Part shown: positions 40,172 through 49,323 of the stretch, piece by piece
How positions within the stretch are numbered: position 1 is the stretch's first letter
How the letters are laid out: each line of letters begins with the position of its first letter
Source: JBJGXI01 sp045635475
Lineage (GTDB): Bacteria > Bacillota > Bacilli > Bacillales > Amphibacillaceae
Length of the DNA: 64,000 nucleotides
NCBI RefSeq assembly: GCF_045635475.1
Contig: NZ_JBJGXI010000010.1
Location: forward strand, 51,724 to 115,723
Direction of reading: 5' to 3'
Notes under the pieces: model-generated
Seen by the model: only the letters and a program-made list of their open reading frames with translations
Told to the model about the DNA's origin: nothing
Database searches by the model: none
Program-made: the position numbers and the translations under genes

Positions 40172-40939
40172 ATGATCGATATACACTGTCATATATTACC
40201 GGGTGTGGATGATGGAGCAAAAACAATAGAGGATAGCTTAGCGATGGCAAAACTGGCATCCGAACAAGGCATACATACCATTATTGCTACACCACATCAT
40301 AACAATGGTACTTACGAGAATAGTAAGCAAGAAATTTTGCGAAAAGTAAAAAAATTAAATGAGCAATTACAATCCGCAGACATAGATGTAACAATTCTTC
40401 CGGGACAAGAACCAAGGATTAATGGAGAAATGTCCGATGATTTGGAAGAAGACATCTTATTACCTCTTAATGAAACAAGTGGTTATTTGTTTGTTGAACT
40501 ACCATTCGACCATATTCCGAGATACACCTATGAATTACTATTTGATCTTCAAATTAAAGGCTTTACGCCAATACTTGTTCATCCAGAACGAAATGCAGAA
40601 ATTATGGAACGACCAGAAGCGCTATATCGATTTGTGAAAAATGGTGCGTTAACGCAGCTTACAGCCAGTGCTGTTTGTGGGAAGTTAGGAAAGAAAATCC
40701 AGACGCTATCGGAACAACTAATCGAAGCAAATTTGGTTCACTTTATTTCGTCTGATGCACACAACACGACGAGTCGCCCATTTTACTTAAGAGAAGCTTA
40801 TGATGAAATTGAAAGTAAATATGGAAGTGCGTTGAGTTACTTTTTTATGGAAAACTGTGAATTACTCATAAGCGGAGAAACGGTGATTGGTGATATACCG
40901 AAGCACATTAAGCGAAAGAAGATACTTGGGTTATTCTAA
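40172..40939 (+). CDS. CpsB/YwqE (CapC)-type metal-dependent tyrosine phosphatase
   Basis: A 255-residue PHP-fold phosphatase that removes phosphate from BY-kinases. Metal-binding motifs are IDIHCHILPGVDDG at the N-terminus, ATPHHNN (about 43), LVHPERN (about 138) and SSDAHN (about 195). ATG 40172 is chosen because it begins MIDIHCH as usual; an in-frame extension to 40085 is AT-rich and lacks a site. The ribosome binding site (GGGATGTGA) is weak. It is part of the capsule regulatory module with the two genes before it. Confidence 0.92.
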   Translation: MIDIHCHILPGVDDGAKTIEDSLAMAKLASEQGIHTIIATPHHNNGTYENSKQEILRKVKKLNEQLQSADIDVTILPGQEPRINGEMSDDLEEDILLPLNETSGYLFVELPFDHIPRYTYELLFDLQIKGFTPILVHPERNAEIMERPEALYRFVKNGALTQLTASAVCGKLGKKIQTLSEQLIEANLVHFISSDAHNTTSRPFYLREAYDEIESKYGSALSYFFMENCELLISGETVIGDIPKHIKRKKILGLF

Positions 40940-40982
40940 GAAATTATAAATATATACTATGTGTCTATTACGGAGGGTTTAT

Positions 40983-41864
40983 ATGAAGAAAGTAAGAAAG
41001 GCAATTATTCCTGCAGCGGGGTTAGGGACACGATTCTTGCCGGCAACAAAAGCAATGCCGAAAGAAATCTTGCCGATTGTAGACAAGCCAACGATTCAAT
41101 ATATCGTTGAAGAAGCAGTTGCAGCAGGGATTGAAGATATTATAATCGTTACTGGTAAAGGGAAGCGTGCAATTGAGGATCATTTTGATGCAGCCCCCGA
41201 ACTAGAAAGAAATCTTGCTGAAAAGGGAAAACTAGAATTATTAGCAAGAGTACAACACTCTTCTAATCTAGCAGATATTCATTATATTAGACAAAAAGAA
41301 CCAAAAGGCTTAGGTCATGCGGTATGGTGCGCACGTAATTTTATCGGGGATGAACCGTTTGCAGTGCTTCTTGGTGATGACATTGTTGAAAGTGAAGTTC
41401 CTTGTTTAAAGCAATTAATTGATCAGTATGAAGAAACAGGTTCTTCAGTAATTGGTGTACAACAAGTAGCGGATGATCAAACGCATCGTTATGGAATCGT
41501 TGATCCAAACACGATTGAAGGTCGTCGTTATCAGGTGAATAGCTTCGTGGAGAAACCTGCGCCAGGAACAGCACCTTCTAACTTAGCGATTATGGGACGT
41601 TATGTATTTACACCAGAGATATTCCAATTCTTATCGAAACAAGAAGTTGGTGCTGGTGGTGAGATCCAGTTGACGGATGCGATTCAAGAATTGAATCAAA
41701 TGCAACCTGTATATGCATATGACTTTGAAGGAAAACGATATGATGTTGGCGAAAAACTAGGGTTTGTTAGAACTACGATCGAATTTGCTTTGAAAAATGA
41801 AGAGATTGGTTCGGAAGTTGAAAAGATGCTTAGAGAGTTATTACCCCAAGAAGCAAAACACTAA
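40983..41864 (+). CDS. galU: UTP-glucose-1-phosphate uridylyltransferase
   Basis: A 293-residue cytoplasmic enzyme that makes UDP-glucose from UTP and glucose-1-phosphate. Motifs are PAAGLGTRFLPATKAMPKE at the N-terminus, VDKPTIQYIVEEA, GLGHAVWCAR, LLGDDI, VEKP and a C-terminal YDVGEKLGF. The length is typical of GalU/GtaB. ATG 40983 follows GGAGGG. It provides precursor for the capsule and other surface polymers. Confidence 0.95.
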   Translation: MKKVRKAIIPAAGLGTRFLPATKAMPKEILPIVDKPTIQYIVEEAVAAGIEDIIIVTGKGKRAIEDHFDAAPELERNLAEKGKLELLARVQHSSNLADIHYIRQKEPKGLGHAVWCARNFIGDEPFAVLLGDDIVESEVPCLKQLIDQYEETGSSVIGVQQVADDQTHRYGIVDPNTIEGRRYQVNSFVEKPAPGTAPSNLAIMGRYVFTPEIFQFLSKQEVGAGGEIQLTDAIQELNQMQPVYAYDFEGKRYDVGEKLGFVRTTIEFALKNEEIGSEVEKMLRELLPQEAKH

Positions 41865-41929
41865 ACCTATATCACAGAAGTGATACTAAAATTACCTAGG
41901 ATTGTGAAGGAGAGGGGTGTAGTAAGATA

Positions 41930-43756
41930 ATGACATTTCGAAGAAGACTTACGTCGTTAATCTTGCTTGATTCGTTAATTGTTAGTACAGCTATTTTTAT
42001 TGCATCATGGATTGTATATCCGCACACGAATGTTGGTCGCTTGGATGCGATCATCGTCAGTGCGGTAGCACTTTTATTATTTCATCATTTATTTGCTTTT
42101 GTTTACAAGCTGTATAACAAAGTGTGGTCTTATGCTAGTGTCGGTGAGCTGGTAGCTATCGTCCAAGCGGTTACGTTATCGGTGATCGCGGCAGGGGTTG
42201 TAATGTATTTATTTAATGATTTTTCGATTTATAGAAGAGCGCTTCTGGTTACGTGGATGCTACATATTATTTTGGTTGGTGGCTCACGTTTTATGTGGCG
42301 GATTTTTCGCGATCACTACATAGTCAAAGGTGGTAAGCAGAAGCGAACGTTAATTGTTGGTGCTGGTGCAGCTGGAGCGATGGTTGCTAGGCAAATGCGA
42401 AACGAACAAAAAAATGCGGAATTATACCCAGTTGCTTTTGTTGATGATGATGTGTCGAAACAAAAAATGCAAGTATATAATTTGCCGGTTGCCGGTGGAG
42501 TGGAAGACATTCCACTCGTTGTCGAAAATTTAGATATTGAGCATATTGTGATTGCTATTCCGTCACTTCGTAATGGTGAACTAACAAAGATTGTAACCAA
42601 GTGTAATGAAACGAGAGCGAAGGTACAAATGATTCCGAAAATCGAAGACATTATGTCAGGAAAAGTGTCTGTAAGTACGTTAAAAAATGTCGAGGTCGAA
42701 GATGTACTTGGGCGCGAGCCGGTTGAGTTGGATATTAACGCGATTTCAGATTATGTGACTAATAATACGGTAATGGTTACTGGTGCTGGTGGATCGATTG
42801 GTTCGGAAATTTGTCGGCAGTTGATGCACTTTGGTCCTCGGAAGATTGTGCTTGTTGGGCACGGGGAGTTTAGTATTTATACGATTGATATGGAACTTCG
42901 CGAGCAATATGGACATGCTGATATTGAAATTGTTCCGGTAATTGGGGACGTGCAGGATCGGAAGCGGATGTTTGATGTCGTAAAAGCGCACCAACCAGCG
43001 ATTATTTATCATGCAGCGGCACATAAGCATGTTCCATTGATGGAATACAACCCACATGAAGCAGTGAAGAACAATATAATTGGGACGAAAAATGTCGCTG
43101 AAGCTGCAGATGCTGCTGGCATTAGCACGTTCGTACTTGTGTCTACGGACAAGGCTGTTAACCCAACGAATGTGATGGGTGCGACGAAGCGTGTGGCTGA
43201 GATGGTTATTCAAGATTTAGCGCAGCATAGTAAGACAAAATTCGTTGCGGTCCGATTTGGTAATGTGCTTGGTAGTCGTGGTAGTGTTATTCCGTTGTTT
43301 AAGAAGCAGATTGCGGGTGGGGGTCCGGTTACGGTAACGGATCCGGAAATGACTAGGTATTTTATGACTATACCGGAAGCATCAAGGCTTGTAATTCAGG
43401 CTGGGACGTTGGCTAAAGGTGGAGAAATATTCGTATTAGATATGGGTGAGCCGGTGAGGATTGTTGATTTGGCTAGGAATCTTATTAAGTTATCTGGTTA
43501 TACGGAAGATGAGATTCCGATTCGTTTTTCTGGGATTCGTCCTGGGGAGAAGATGTATGAGGAATTGCTAGGTGAGGATGAGGTTCTGCCTGGTGAGGTG
43601 TATGAGAAGATTTATGTTGGTCGAACGGTTGAGGTTGACTCACGCAGGTTAGTCGAGTTGATTGATCGGTTTAATGGGTATGATGCTGTTGAATTGAAGG
43701 ATTGTTTGATGGGGATTGTTTATGCGGAGCGGGAATTGTTGGTGCAGGGGTCGTGA
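41930..43756 (+). CDS. Polysaccharide biosynthesis nucleotide-sugar epimerase/dehydratase (CapD/EpsC/WbpM family)
   Basis: A 608-residue membrane protein. Four N-terminal membrane helices (about 8-110) and a first Rossmann region (RTLIVGAGAAGAMVARQM at about 140) precede a C-terminal SDR domain. That domain has VTGAGGSIGSEICRQL (about 278), STDKAVNPTNVMGATKR and YDAV-like end. Such enzymes act on UDP-GlcNAc (4,6-dehydratase) to make dideoxy amino-sugar precursors. GGAGAGGGG lies about 12 nt before ATG 41930. The last third of the gene becomes rich in G and T on this strand, and this runs on into the spacer. Confidence 0.9.
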   Translation: MTFRRRLTSLILLDSLIVSTAIFIASWIVYPHTNVGRLDAIIVSAVALLLFHHLFAFVYKLYNKVWSYASVGELVAIVQAVTLSVIAAGVVMYLFNDFSIYRRALLVTWMLHIILVGGSRFMWRIFRDHYIVKGGKQKRTLIVGAGAAGAMVARQMRNEQKNAELYPVAFVDDDVSKQKMQVYNLPVAGGVEDIPLVVENLDIEHIVIAIPSLRNGELTKIVTKCNETRAKVQMIPKIEDIMSGKVSVSTLKNVEVEDVLGREPVELDINAISDYVTNNTVMVTGAGGSIGSEICRQLMHFGPRKIVLVGHGEFSIYTIDMELREQYGHADIEIVPVIGDVQDRKRMFDVVKAHQPAIIYHAAAHKHVPLMEYNPHEAVKNNIIGTKNVAEAADAAGISTFVLVSTDKAVNPTNVMGATKRVAEMVIQDLAQHSKTKFVAVRFGNVLGSRGSVIPLFKKQIAGGGPVTVTDPEMTRYFMTIPEASRLVIQAGTLAKGGEIFVLDMGEPVRIVDLARNLIKLSGYTEDEIPIRFSGIRPGEKMYEELLGEDEVLPGEVYEKIYVGRTVEVDSRRLVELIDRFNGYDAVELKDCLMGIVYAERELLVQGS

Positions 43757-44182
43757 ATTAGGTGTGAGGTTGGATGAAGTTTTAAAGGTTTTGGAAGGTT
43801 AGTGGTTTTAGGGTTGAGTTAGTTAGATGTTTTTTTGTGTGGTTGTTTATTGGGAAATCTTGCGATTTCTTGGGTTGTTTGAGGTTTTGGTAGTTCTTCG
43901 AAGTCTATATTTGTTTTAGGTGATGTCTTCTTACCTTTATCAACGAAGGCACTCGGCTATTTTGTGGGTGGGCTAGTAGGTTTACCTTAGACGCGTTTGT
44001 TGTCAAGGGGATGGTGTGAGGGGCTCTTGCGAGCCCTTTGCTGTTTATGGGTGTTGGTTATTCATAGGTTAGATGATGATTGGTGAAGGAAGATGATTAT
44101 GAATAATAATCGTTTTGTTCATTTCATCAGGAGTTCAGCAGAATTAGTAAGAGATAGGTTAATGAATTAGAATGGATTTACT
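43757..44182. other. G+T-rich spacer without a clear gene
   Basis: Between 43741 and 43920 the plus strand is almost free of C; 43801-43860 has one C and 49 G+T of 60 bases. No gene is recognised. A 25-codon frame (about 44095-44169, start ATG) precedes the small frame at 44183. A terminator lies at 44019-44045. Confidence 0.5.
44019..44045 (+). terminator. Rho-independent terminator
   Basis: GGGCTC-TTGC-GAGCCC followed by TTTGCTGTTT. Confidence 0.65.
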
Positions 44183-44395
44183 TTGGCGGAATTGCATGAT
44201 GTAATTACCATTTTGGGTATTATAGATGCAATATCTATTCCGGCTATGGGAACTATTATTGCAGACTCTCGAGAAGATGTTTGTGATGCGATTGTGATTG
44301 AGGTTGAAAGATTGTATCAAACATATCTTTCGAATGAAGAGTTAGTTCCGACAGAAGCGATGTTTACTACGGTATATGCAAGATTTTTGGGATGA
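44183..44395 (+). CDS. Short hypothetical frame, possibly part of a broken gene
   Basis: A 70-codon frame from TTG 44183, also open from 44171. It encodes an acidic helical peptide (AELHDVITILGIIDAI, then VERLYQTYLSNEEL). There is no clear ribosome binding site. It overlaps the next small frame by 20 bp in another phase. Together they may be the pieces of one frameshifted gene. No family was recognised. Confidence 0.3.
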   Translation: MAELHDVITILGIIDAISIPAMGTIIADSREDVCDAIVIEVERLYQTYLSNEELVPTEAMFTTVYARFLG

Positions 44396-44540
44396 GGAAA
44401 TTTGTCCTGAACATGGGGTTATTACGTATGCTGCAGGTAAGGTTAAGTGTAGTGTGCACTTTGTTAAGGAACAACCTGATGATGGTGAAGAAAATAGTGA
44501 TGGAGTTTTCTTATTTGTAGGGAATGAATTAGGTGACTAG
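44376..44540 (+). CDS. Short hypothetical frame, 54 aa
   Basis: A frame from ATG 44376 to TAG 44540, with ICPEHGVITYAAGKVKCSVHF in the first half (a C..H..C..H pattern that might bind metal) and an acidic second half. It overlaps the frame 44183-44395 in a different phase. No good ribosome binding site was seen. It may be a relic. Confidence 0.3.
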   Translation: MQDFWDEEICPEHGVITYAAGKVKCSVHFVKEQPDDGEENSDGVFLFVGNELGD

Positions 44541-44834
44541 AAGGTTTTTGGAGGCTGGTTTAGTAGCTGGTTCCCGTTGTTTGATTTTAGAATTATTAAT
44601 TTTTGATTGAATGGTGTTTTGGAACTGACTATCGTGGTTAGATTGAACGTTTGAAACCTTGCGGGATAAGGGGGTGAAGTGTTTTTAGTGAGATTTATAG
44701 ATTGATTGAATGGTATATATAATAGATGAAACTCGGTTTGAAGTGATTATGGACTGAATATCTATTTCGTATTTGGGTTGCTAGATTGAATAGATATTAC
44801 GAGGTGGGTATGCCATTTAGAAGCAATGTAGTAG

Positions 44835-44905
44835 TTAGTAGTTTAGTAGTTGGTTGGAAAGAGTGTGAATTCTAATTAAGTACTAAACTACTAAAAAATT
44901 TTTGG
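44835..44905 (+). terminator. Perfect 14-bp hairpin with T tail just before the sugar-transferase gene
   Basis: TTAGTAGTTTAGTA (44835-44848) pairs with TACTAAACTACTAA (44881-44894), followed by AAAATTTTT. The loop is 32 bases. It ends 15 bp before the next ribosome binding site region, so it could be a leader attenuator. The remaining stretch 44541-44834 shows no gene. Confidence 0.55.
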
Positions 44906-44919
44906 GGAGAGTAGCGAAT

Positions 44920-45545
<626 letters not shown>

Positions 45546-45549
<4 letters not shown>

Positions 45550-46403
45550 AAAAGATATTGATAACTGGTGAAAATAGTTTTATAGGAAAGAGTCTAAAGA
45601 GCTGGTTGGTAAATTATTCTGAGGACTACTCTATCGATACAATTACTATGAGAGAAGACTCTTGGAAGATAAAGGGTTTTACGCAATATGATGTTGTCTT
45701 TCATGTGGCAGGGATAGCGCATGTATCTTCAGACCCAAAGATGGAAGATATGTATTATAAAGTGAATCGCGATCTTACAATTGAGGTTGCTGAGAAAGCC
45801 AAGAGTGCGGGTGTGAAGCAATTCATTTTTATGAGTAGTATTATTGTTTATGGTGATAGTAGCAGTAGTAAAAGAATAATTGATAAAAATACAGTACCAA
45901 ATCCGAGTAACTTTTACGGTAATAGTAAGCTTCTTGCAGAAGAAGGGATAAGCCCTTTGAACAGCGATAAATTTAAGGTGGTTATTGTTAGACCACCAAT
46001 GATTTACGGGAAAGGTTCCAAAGGGAATTATCCTAAGCTTGCCAAGGCTGCCCAGAAGCTTCCAATCTTTCCAAACATTAATAATCAACGAAGTATGCTT
46101 CATATAGATAATCTTTGTGAGTTTATAAGACTAATGATTGATAATGAAGAGAGTGGTTTGTTCTTTCCGCAAAATAGTGAGTATGTTAAGACAAGTGAAA
46201 TGGTGCAGCTAATCGCTGAAACTCATGGGAAAAGGATAATACTTACCAAAATTTTTAATCCAGTCCTAAGAGTTATGGCTAGAAAAGTGGGGTTAATTAA
46301 TAAAGTGTTTGGTAATTTGGTTTATGAGAAAAACATGAGTAAGTATAAAGAAGATTATCGAAGCAGGAATTTAAGGGATACGATTGTCGCGACAGAAAAA
46401 TAA
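45546..46403 (+). CDS. NAD-dependent epimerase/dehydratase (extended SDR)
   Basis: A 285-residue SDR enzyme. ILITGENSFIGKSL is the cofactor loop at the N-terminus, FHVAGIAHV comes next, SSIIVYGDS carries the active Ser, and YGNSK is the YxxxK motif. The C-terminus is short and basic. The likely role is epimerisation or reduction of a nucleotide sugar for the repeat unit, perhaps as for WbpK/Gne-like enzymes; the substrate is not known. It overlaps the transferase gene by 4 bp. Confidence 0.85.
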
Positions 46404-46439
46404 GATTGATAAAGTCCACTTGCATTGGGGGGAATTTCA

Positions 46440-47204
46440 TTGAAAATATCTATAATTACCGTTTCATATAATAGCTCTAGAACAATAAAAGATACAATGG
46501 AATCTGTGTATAGACAGACTTACGATAAGATTGAATATATAATAGTCGATGGAAAATCTAGTGATGAAACTTTACAAATTATTAAGAGCAGTGAAACTAA
46601 TTTTGTGAAAAATGGAATTGAATATAAATGGATTTCAGAAAAAGATAATGGCATCTATGATGCAATAAATAAAGGCATACAACTTTCTACTGGAGACGTT
46701 ATTGGAATCTTGAATTCTGATGATTATTATAATGACAATGATGTAGTTAAAGATATTGCAACAGCATTTAAAGAGGACGATATTGATTGCATTTACGGTA
46801 ATTTAAAGTATATAGATCCTTTGAGTAAGAAGGTAACAAGAAGATGGACATCAAGAGATTTTGAATCTGGGTTATTTGAGAAAAGTTGGACACCTGCTCA
46901 TCCAACCTTTTATTGTAGAAAAGATAGTTATATAAAGTACGGGTTGTACAGAACAGATTTTAAAATTGCGGCAGATGTAGAACTAATGTATAGATTCTTA
47001 GAAAAGAATAGAATAAAATCAAAGTTTATTAATAGGTCTATGGTTATCATGAGACAAGGTGGAGTAAGTAGTAGCGGTCTCAAGAGTACGTATATAATAA
47101 CTAAAGAAATGAGACAAGCTTTTAAAGATAATGGTGGAAAATTTAATTTGTTAAAATACCTTGGGTATAAAGGATTAAAATTAAAGGAATTTATCAAGGT
47201 ATAA
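46440..47204 (+). CDS. Glycosyltransferase family 2
   Basis: A 254-residue cytoplasmic GT-A enzyme. ISIITVSYNSSRTIKDTMESV is at the start, the IIVDGKSSDET donor region follows, GILNSDDYY holds the DxD-like motif and an Asp in AADVELMYRF acts late. It adds one sugar to the lipid-linked repeat unit. TTG 46440 follows TTGGGGGGAA; an earlier TTG (46425) overlaps this. It lies within the capsule operon. Confidence 0.88.
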   Translation: MKISIITVSYNSSRTIKDTMESVYRQTYDKIEYIIVDGKSSDETLQIIKSSETNFVKNGIEYKWISEKDNGIYDAINKGIQLSTGDVIGILNSDDYYNDNDVVKDIATAFKEDDIDCIYGNLKYIDPLSKKVTRRWTSRDFESGLFEKSWTPAHPTFYCRKDSYIKYGLYRTDFKIAADVELMYRFLEKNRIKSKFINRSMVIMRQGGVSSSGLKSTYIITKEMRQAFKDNGGKFNLLKYLGYKGLKLKEFIKV

Positions 47205-47268
47205 ATCTAGTTCTCCTAATCTTTATATAAAAAATGTGAAATATATTTCTACTAAGAGGAGAGATGAA

Positions 47269-48210
47269 ATGAATAAAAACTCCAGAATATATGTTGCTGG
47301 ACATAGAGGTTTAGTGGGTTCAGCAATCTTAAATAAATTACATGAAAAGGGTTATACCAATCTAGTATATAAAACTAGTGCTGAATTAGATTTAAAGAAT
47401 TCAAATCAAGTCTATGATTTTTTTGAGAATGAAAACATCGAATATGTATTCTTGGCAGCTGCTAAAGTTGGTGGAATTGTTGCAAACAATGATTATCCAG
47501 CAGATTTTATTAGAGATAACATCCTAATACAGACAAATGTCATTGATGCTGCTTATAAAAATAATGTTAAAAAGCTCCTCTTTTTAGGAAGTACGTGTAT
47601 ATACCCTAAATTAGCGAAACAACCACTAAAGGAAGAGTATTTACTTACTGGAGAACTAGAGCCTACAAATGAAGCCTACGCGATTGCGAAAATTGCTGGG
47701 ATCAAAATGTGCGAGTCATACAACAGACAATATGGAACGAATTTTATTTCTGCTATGCCGACGAATTTGTATGGACCAAATGACAACTTTGATTTAGAAA
47801 CGTCACATGTACTACCAGCTCTTATAAGGAAGTTTCATGAAGCTAAAGTATCTGGAAAAGATCAGGTAGAGCTTTGGGGAACGGGATCACCTAAAAGAGA
47901 GTTTTTGCATACTGACGATTTATCAGATGCGTGTATATTTCTTATGGAGAACTATTCGGACAATGAAATTGTCAATATAGGTATTGGGGAAGATATCGCT
48001 ATAAAAGATTTGGCAGCGAAGATTAGACAAATAGTTAGTTTTGATGGTGAAATTGTTTATGATACCTCGAAACCTGATGGTACACCTAGAAAGTTAGTTG
48101 ATGTTACTAAAATTAATGAATTAGGATGGCACGCTAAAACTAGTTTAGATGAAGGCCTGGAAGAAACATATAAGTGGTTCAAAGATAATATAGAAGCAGT
48201 AAAAATGTAG
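47269..48210 (+). CDS. fcl: GDP-L-fucose synthase
   Basis: A 313-residue SDR enzyme that turns GDP-4-keto-6-deoxymannose into GDP-L-fucose. Motifs: YVAGHRGLVGSAI, AAAKVGGIVANN, LGSTCIYP, YAIAKIAGIKMCESYNRQYG and SPKREFLHTDDL, as in WcaG. ATG 47269 has AAGAGGAGAG upstream. It stands next to gmd and manC, giving a full GDP-mannose to GDP-fucose route. Confidence 0.95.
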   Translation: MNKNSRIYVAGHRGLVGSAILNKLHEKGYTNLVYKTSAELDLKNSNQVYDFFENENIEYVFLAAAKVGGIVANNDYPADFIRDNILIQTNVIDAAYKNNVKKLLFLGSTCIYPKLAKQPLKEEYLLTGELEPTNEAYAIAKIAGIKMCESYNRQYGTNFISAMPTNLYGPNDNFDLETSHVLPALIRKFHEAKVSGKDQVELWGTGSPKREFLHTDDLSDACIFLMENYSDNEIVNIGIGEDIAIKDLAAKIRQIVSFDGEIVYDTSKPDGTPRKLVDVTKINELGWHAKTSLDEGLEETYKWFKDNIEAVKM

Positions 48211-48238
48211 AAATCGATTAAGTATTCAGGAGGAAATT

Positions 48239-49291
48239 ATGAAAAGAGCATTGATCACAGGTGTTACGGGACAAGATGGTTCCTATTTAGCTGAACTTTT
48301 ATTAGAGAAAGGTTATGAGGTGCATGGTGTTATCCGTCGCAGCTCTTCGTACAACCAGGAGCGTTTAGAAAACCTAATAAATAATGATAAGTTCATCTTA
48401 CACTACGGAGATGTAACAGATACATCAAATGTTGTCCGTGTTATTAGTGAAACCCAGCCAGATGAGATTTATAACTTAGCTGCACAATCACATGTGCGTG
48501 TATCTTTTGATATGCCCGAATATACTCAAAGTGTTGATGCTGCTGGTACGCTTAATATCCTTGAAGCAGTTCGTATATTAGGATTGACCGATAAAACACG
48601 TGTTTACCAAGCATCAACTTCAGAATTATATGGAAAAGTTCAAGAGGTTCCACAAAAGGAAACTACACCTTTCTACCCTCGTTCCCCTTATGGAGTTGCA
48701 AAAATGTATGGTTTTTGGATTACAAAGAATTATCGTGAATCATATAACATGTTTGCAGTAAATGGGATTCTATTTAATCATGAGTCAGAGCGTCGTGGTG
48801 AAACATTTGTTACTCGTAAAATTACTCTTGCAGCAGCAAGAATCGCACAAAATAAACAAGAGAAATTAACTTTGGGTAATTTAAATTCTTTACGTGATTG
48901 GGGATATGCAAAAGATTATGTTGAGTGTATGTGGTTAATGCTTCAACATGACAAACCTGAAGATTTCGTTATTGCAACTGGAGAGATGCATACAGTACGT
49001 GAGTTTGTTGACTTAGCATTCAAATATGTTGGTATTGAAATAGAGTGGTCTGGTGAGGGAATTGAAGAAAAAGGGATTAACAAGAAAACAGGAGACGTGA
49101 TTGTTGAAGTTGATCCTAAATTCTTCCGACCAGCAGAGGTTGATCAATTACTTGGTGATCCAATAAAGGCTAAGACGTTACTAGGCTGGAATCCTACTAA
49201 TACACCATTTGAAGATCTCATTCGAATTATGGTTCAAGCGGATATGAAAAAGGTTAAAAAAGAAGATCGTATAAAAAAATCGTTTGATTAA
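48239..49291 (+). CDS. gmd: GDP-mannose 4,6-dehydratase
   Basis: A 350-residue SDR enzyme. ALITGVTGQDGSYLAELLL is the NADP loop, HGVIRRSS and the QASTSELYGKVQ catalytic region (Ser/Thr, Glu) are next, and PFYPRSPYGVAK has the Tyr-Lys pair. GILFNHESERRGETFVTRKI is diagnostic of Gmd. It gives GDP-4-keto-6-deoxymannose for the GDP-L-fucose synthase upstream. AGGAGG precedes ATG 48239. Confidence 0.96.
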   Translation: MKRALITGVTGQDGSYLAELLLEKGYEVHGVIRRSSSYNQERLENLINNDKFILHYGDVTDTSNVVRVISETQPDEIYNLAAQSHVRVSFDMPEYTQSVDAAGTLNILEAVRILGLTDKTRVYQASTSELYGKVQEVPQKETTPFYPRSPYGVAKMYGFWITKNYRESYNMFAVNGILFNHESERRGETFVTRKITLAAARIAQNKQEKLTLGNLNSLRDWGYAKDYVECMWLMLQHDKPEDFVIATGEMHTVREFVDLAFKYVGIEIEWSGEGIEEKGINKKTGDVIVEVDPKFFRPAEVDQLLGDPIKAKTLLGWNPTNTPFEDLIRIMVQADMKKVKKEDRIKKSFD

Positions 49292-49323
49292 TAACTAAGA
49301 ACATGAAGAGGGGGGAAGTTTAA

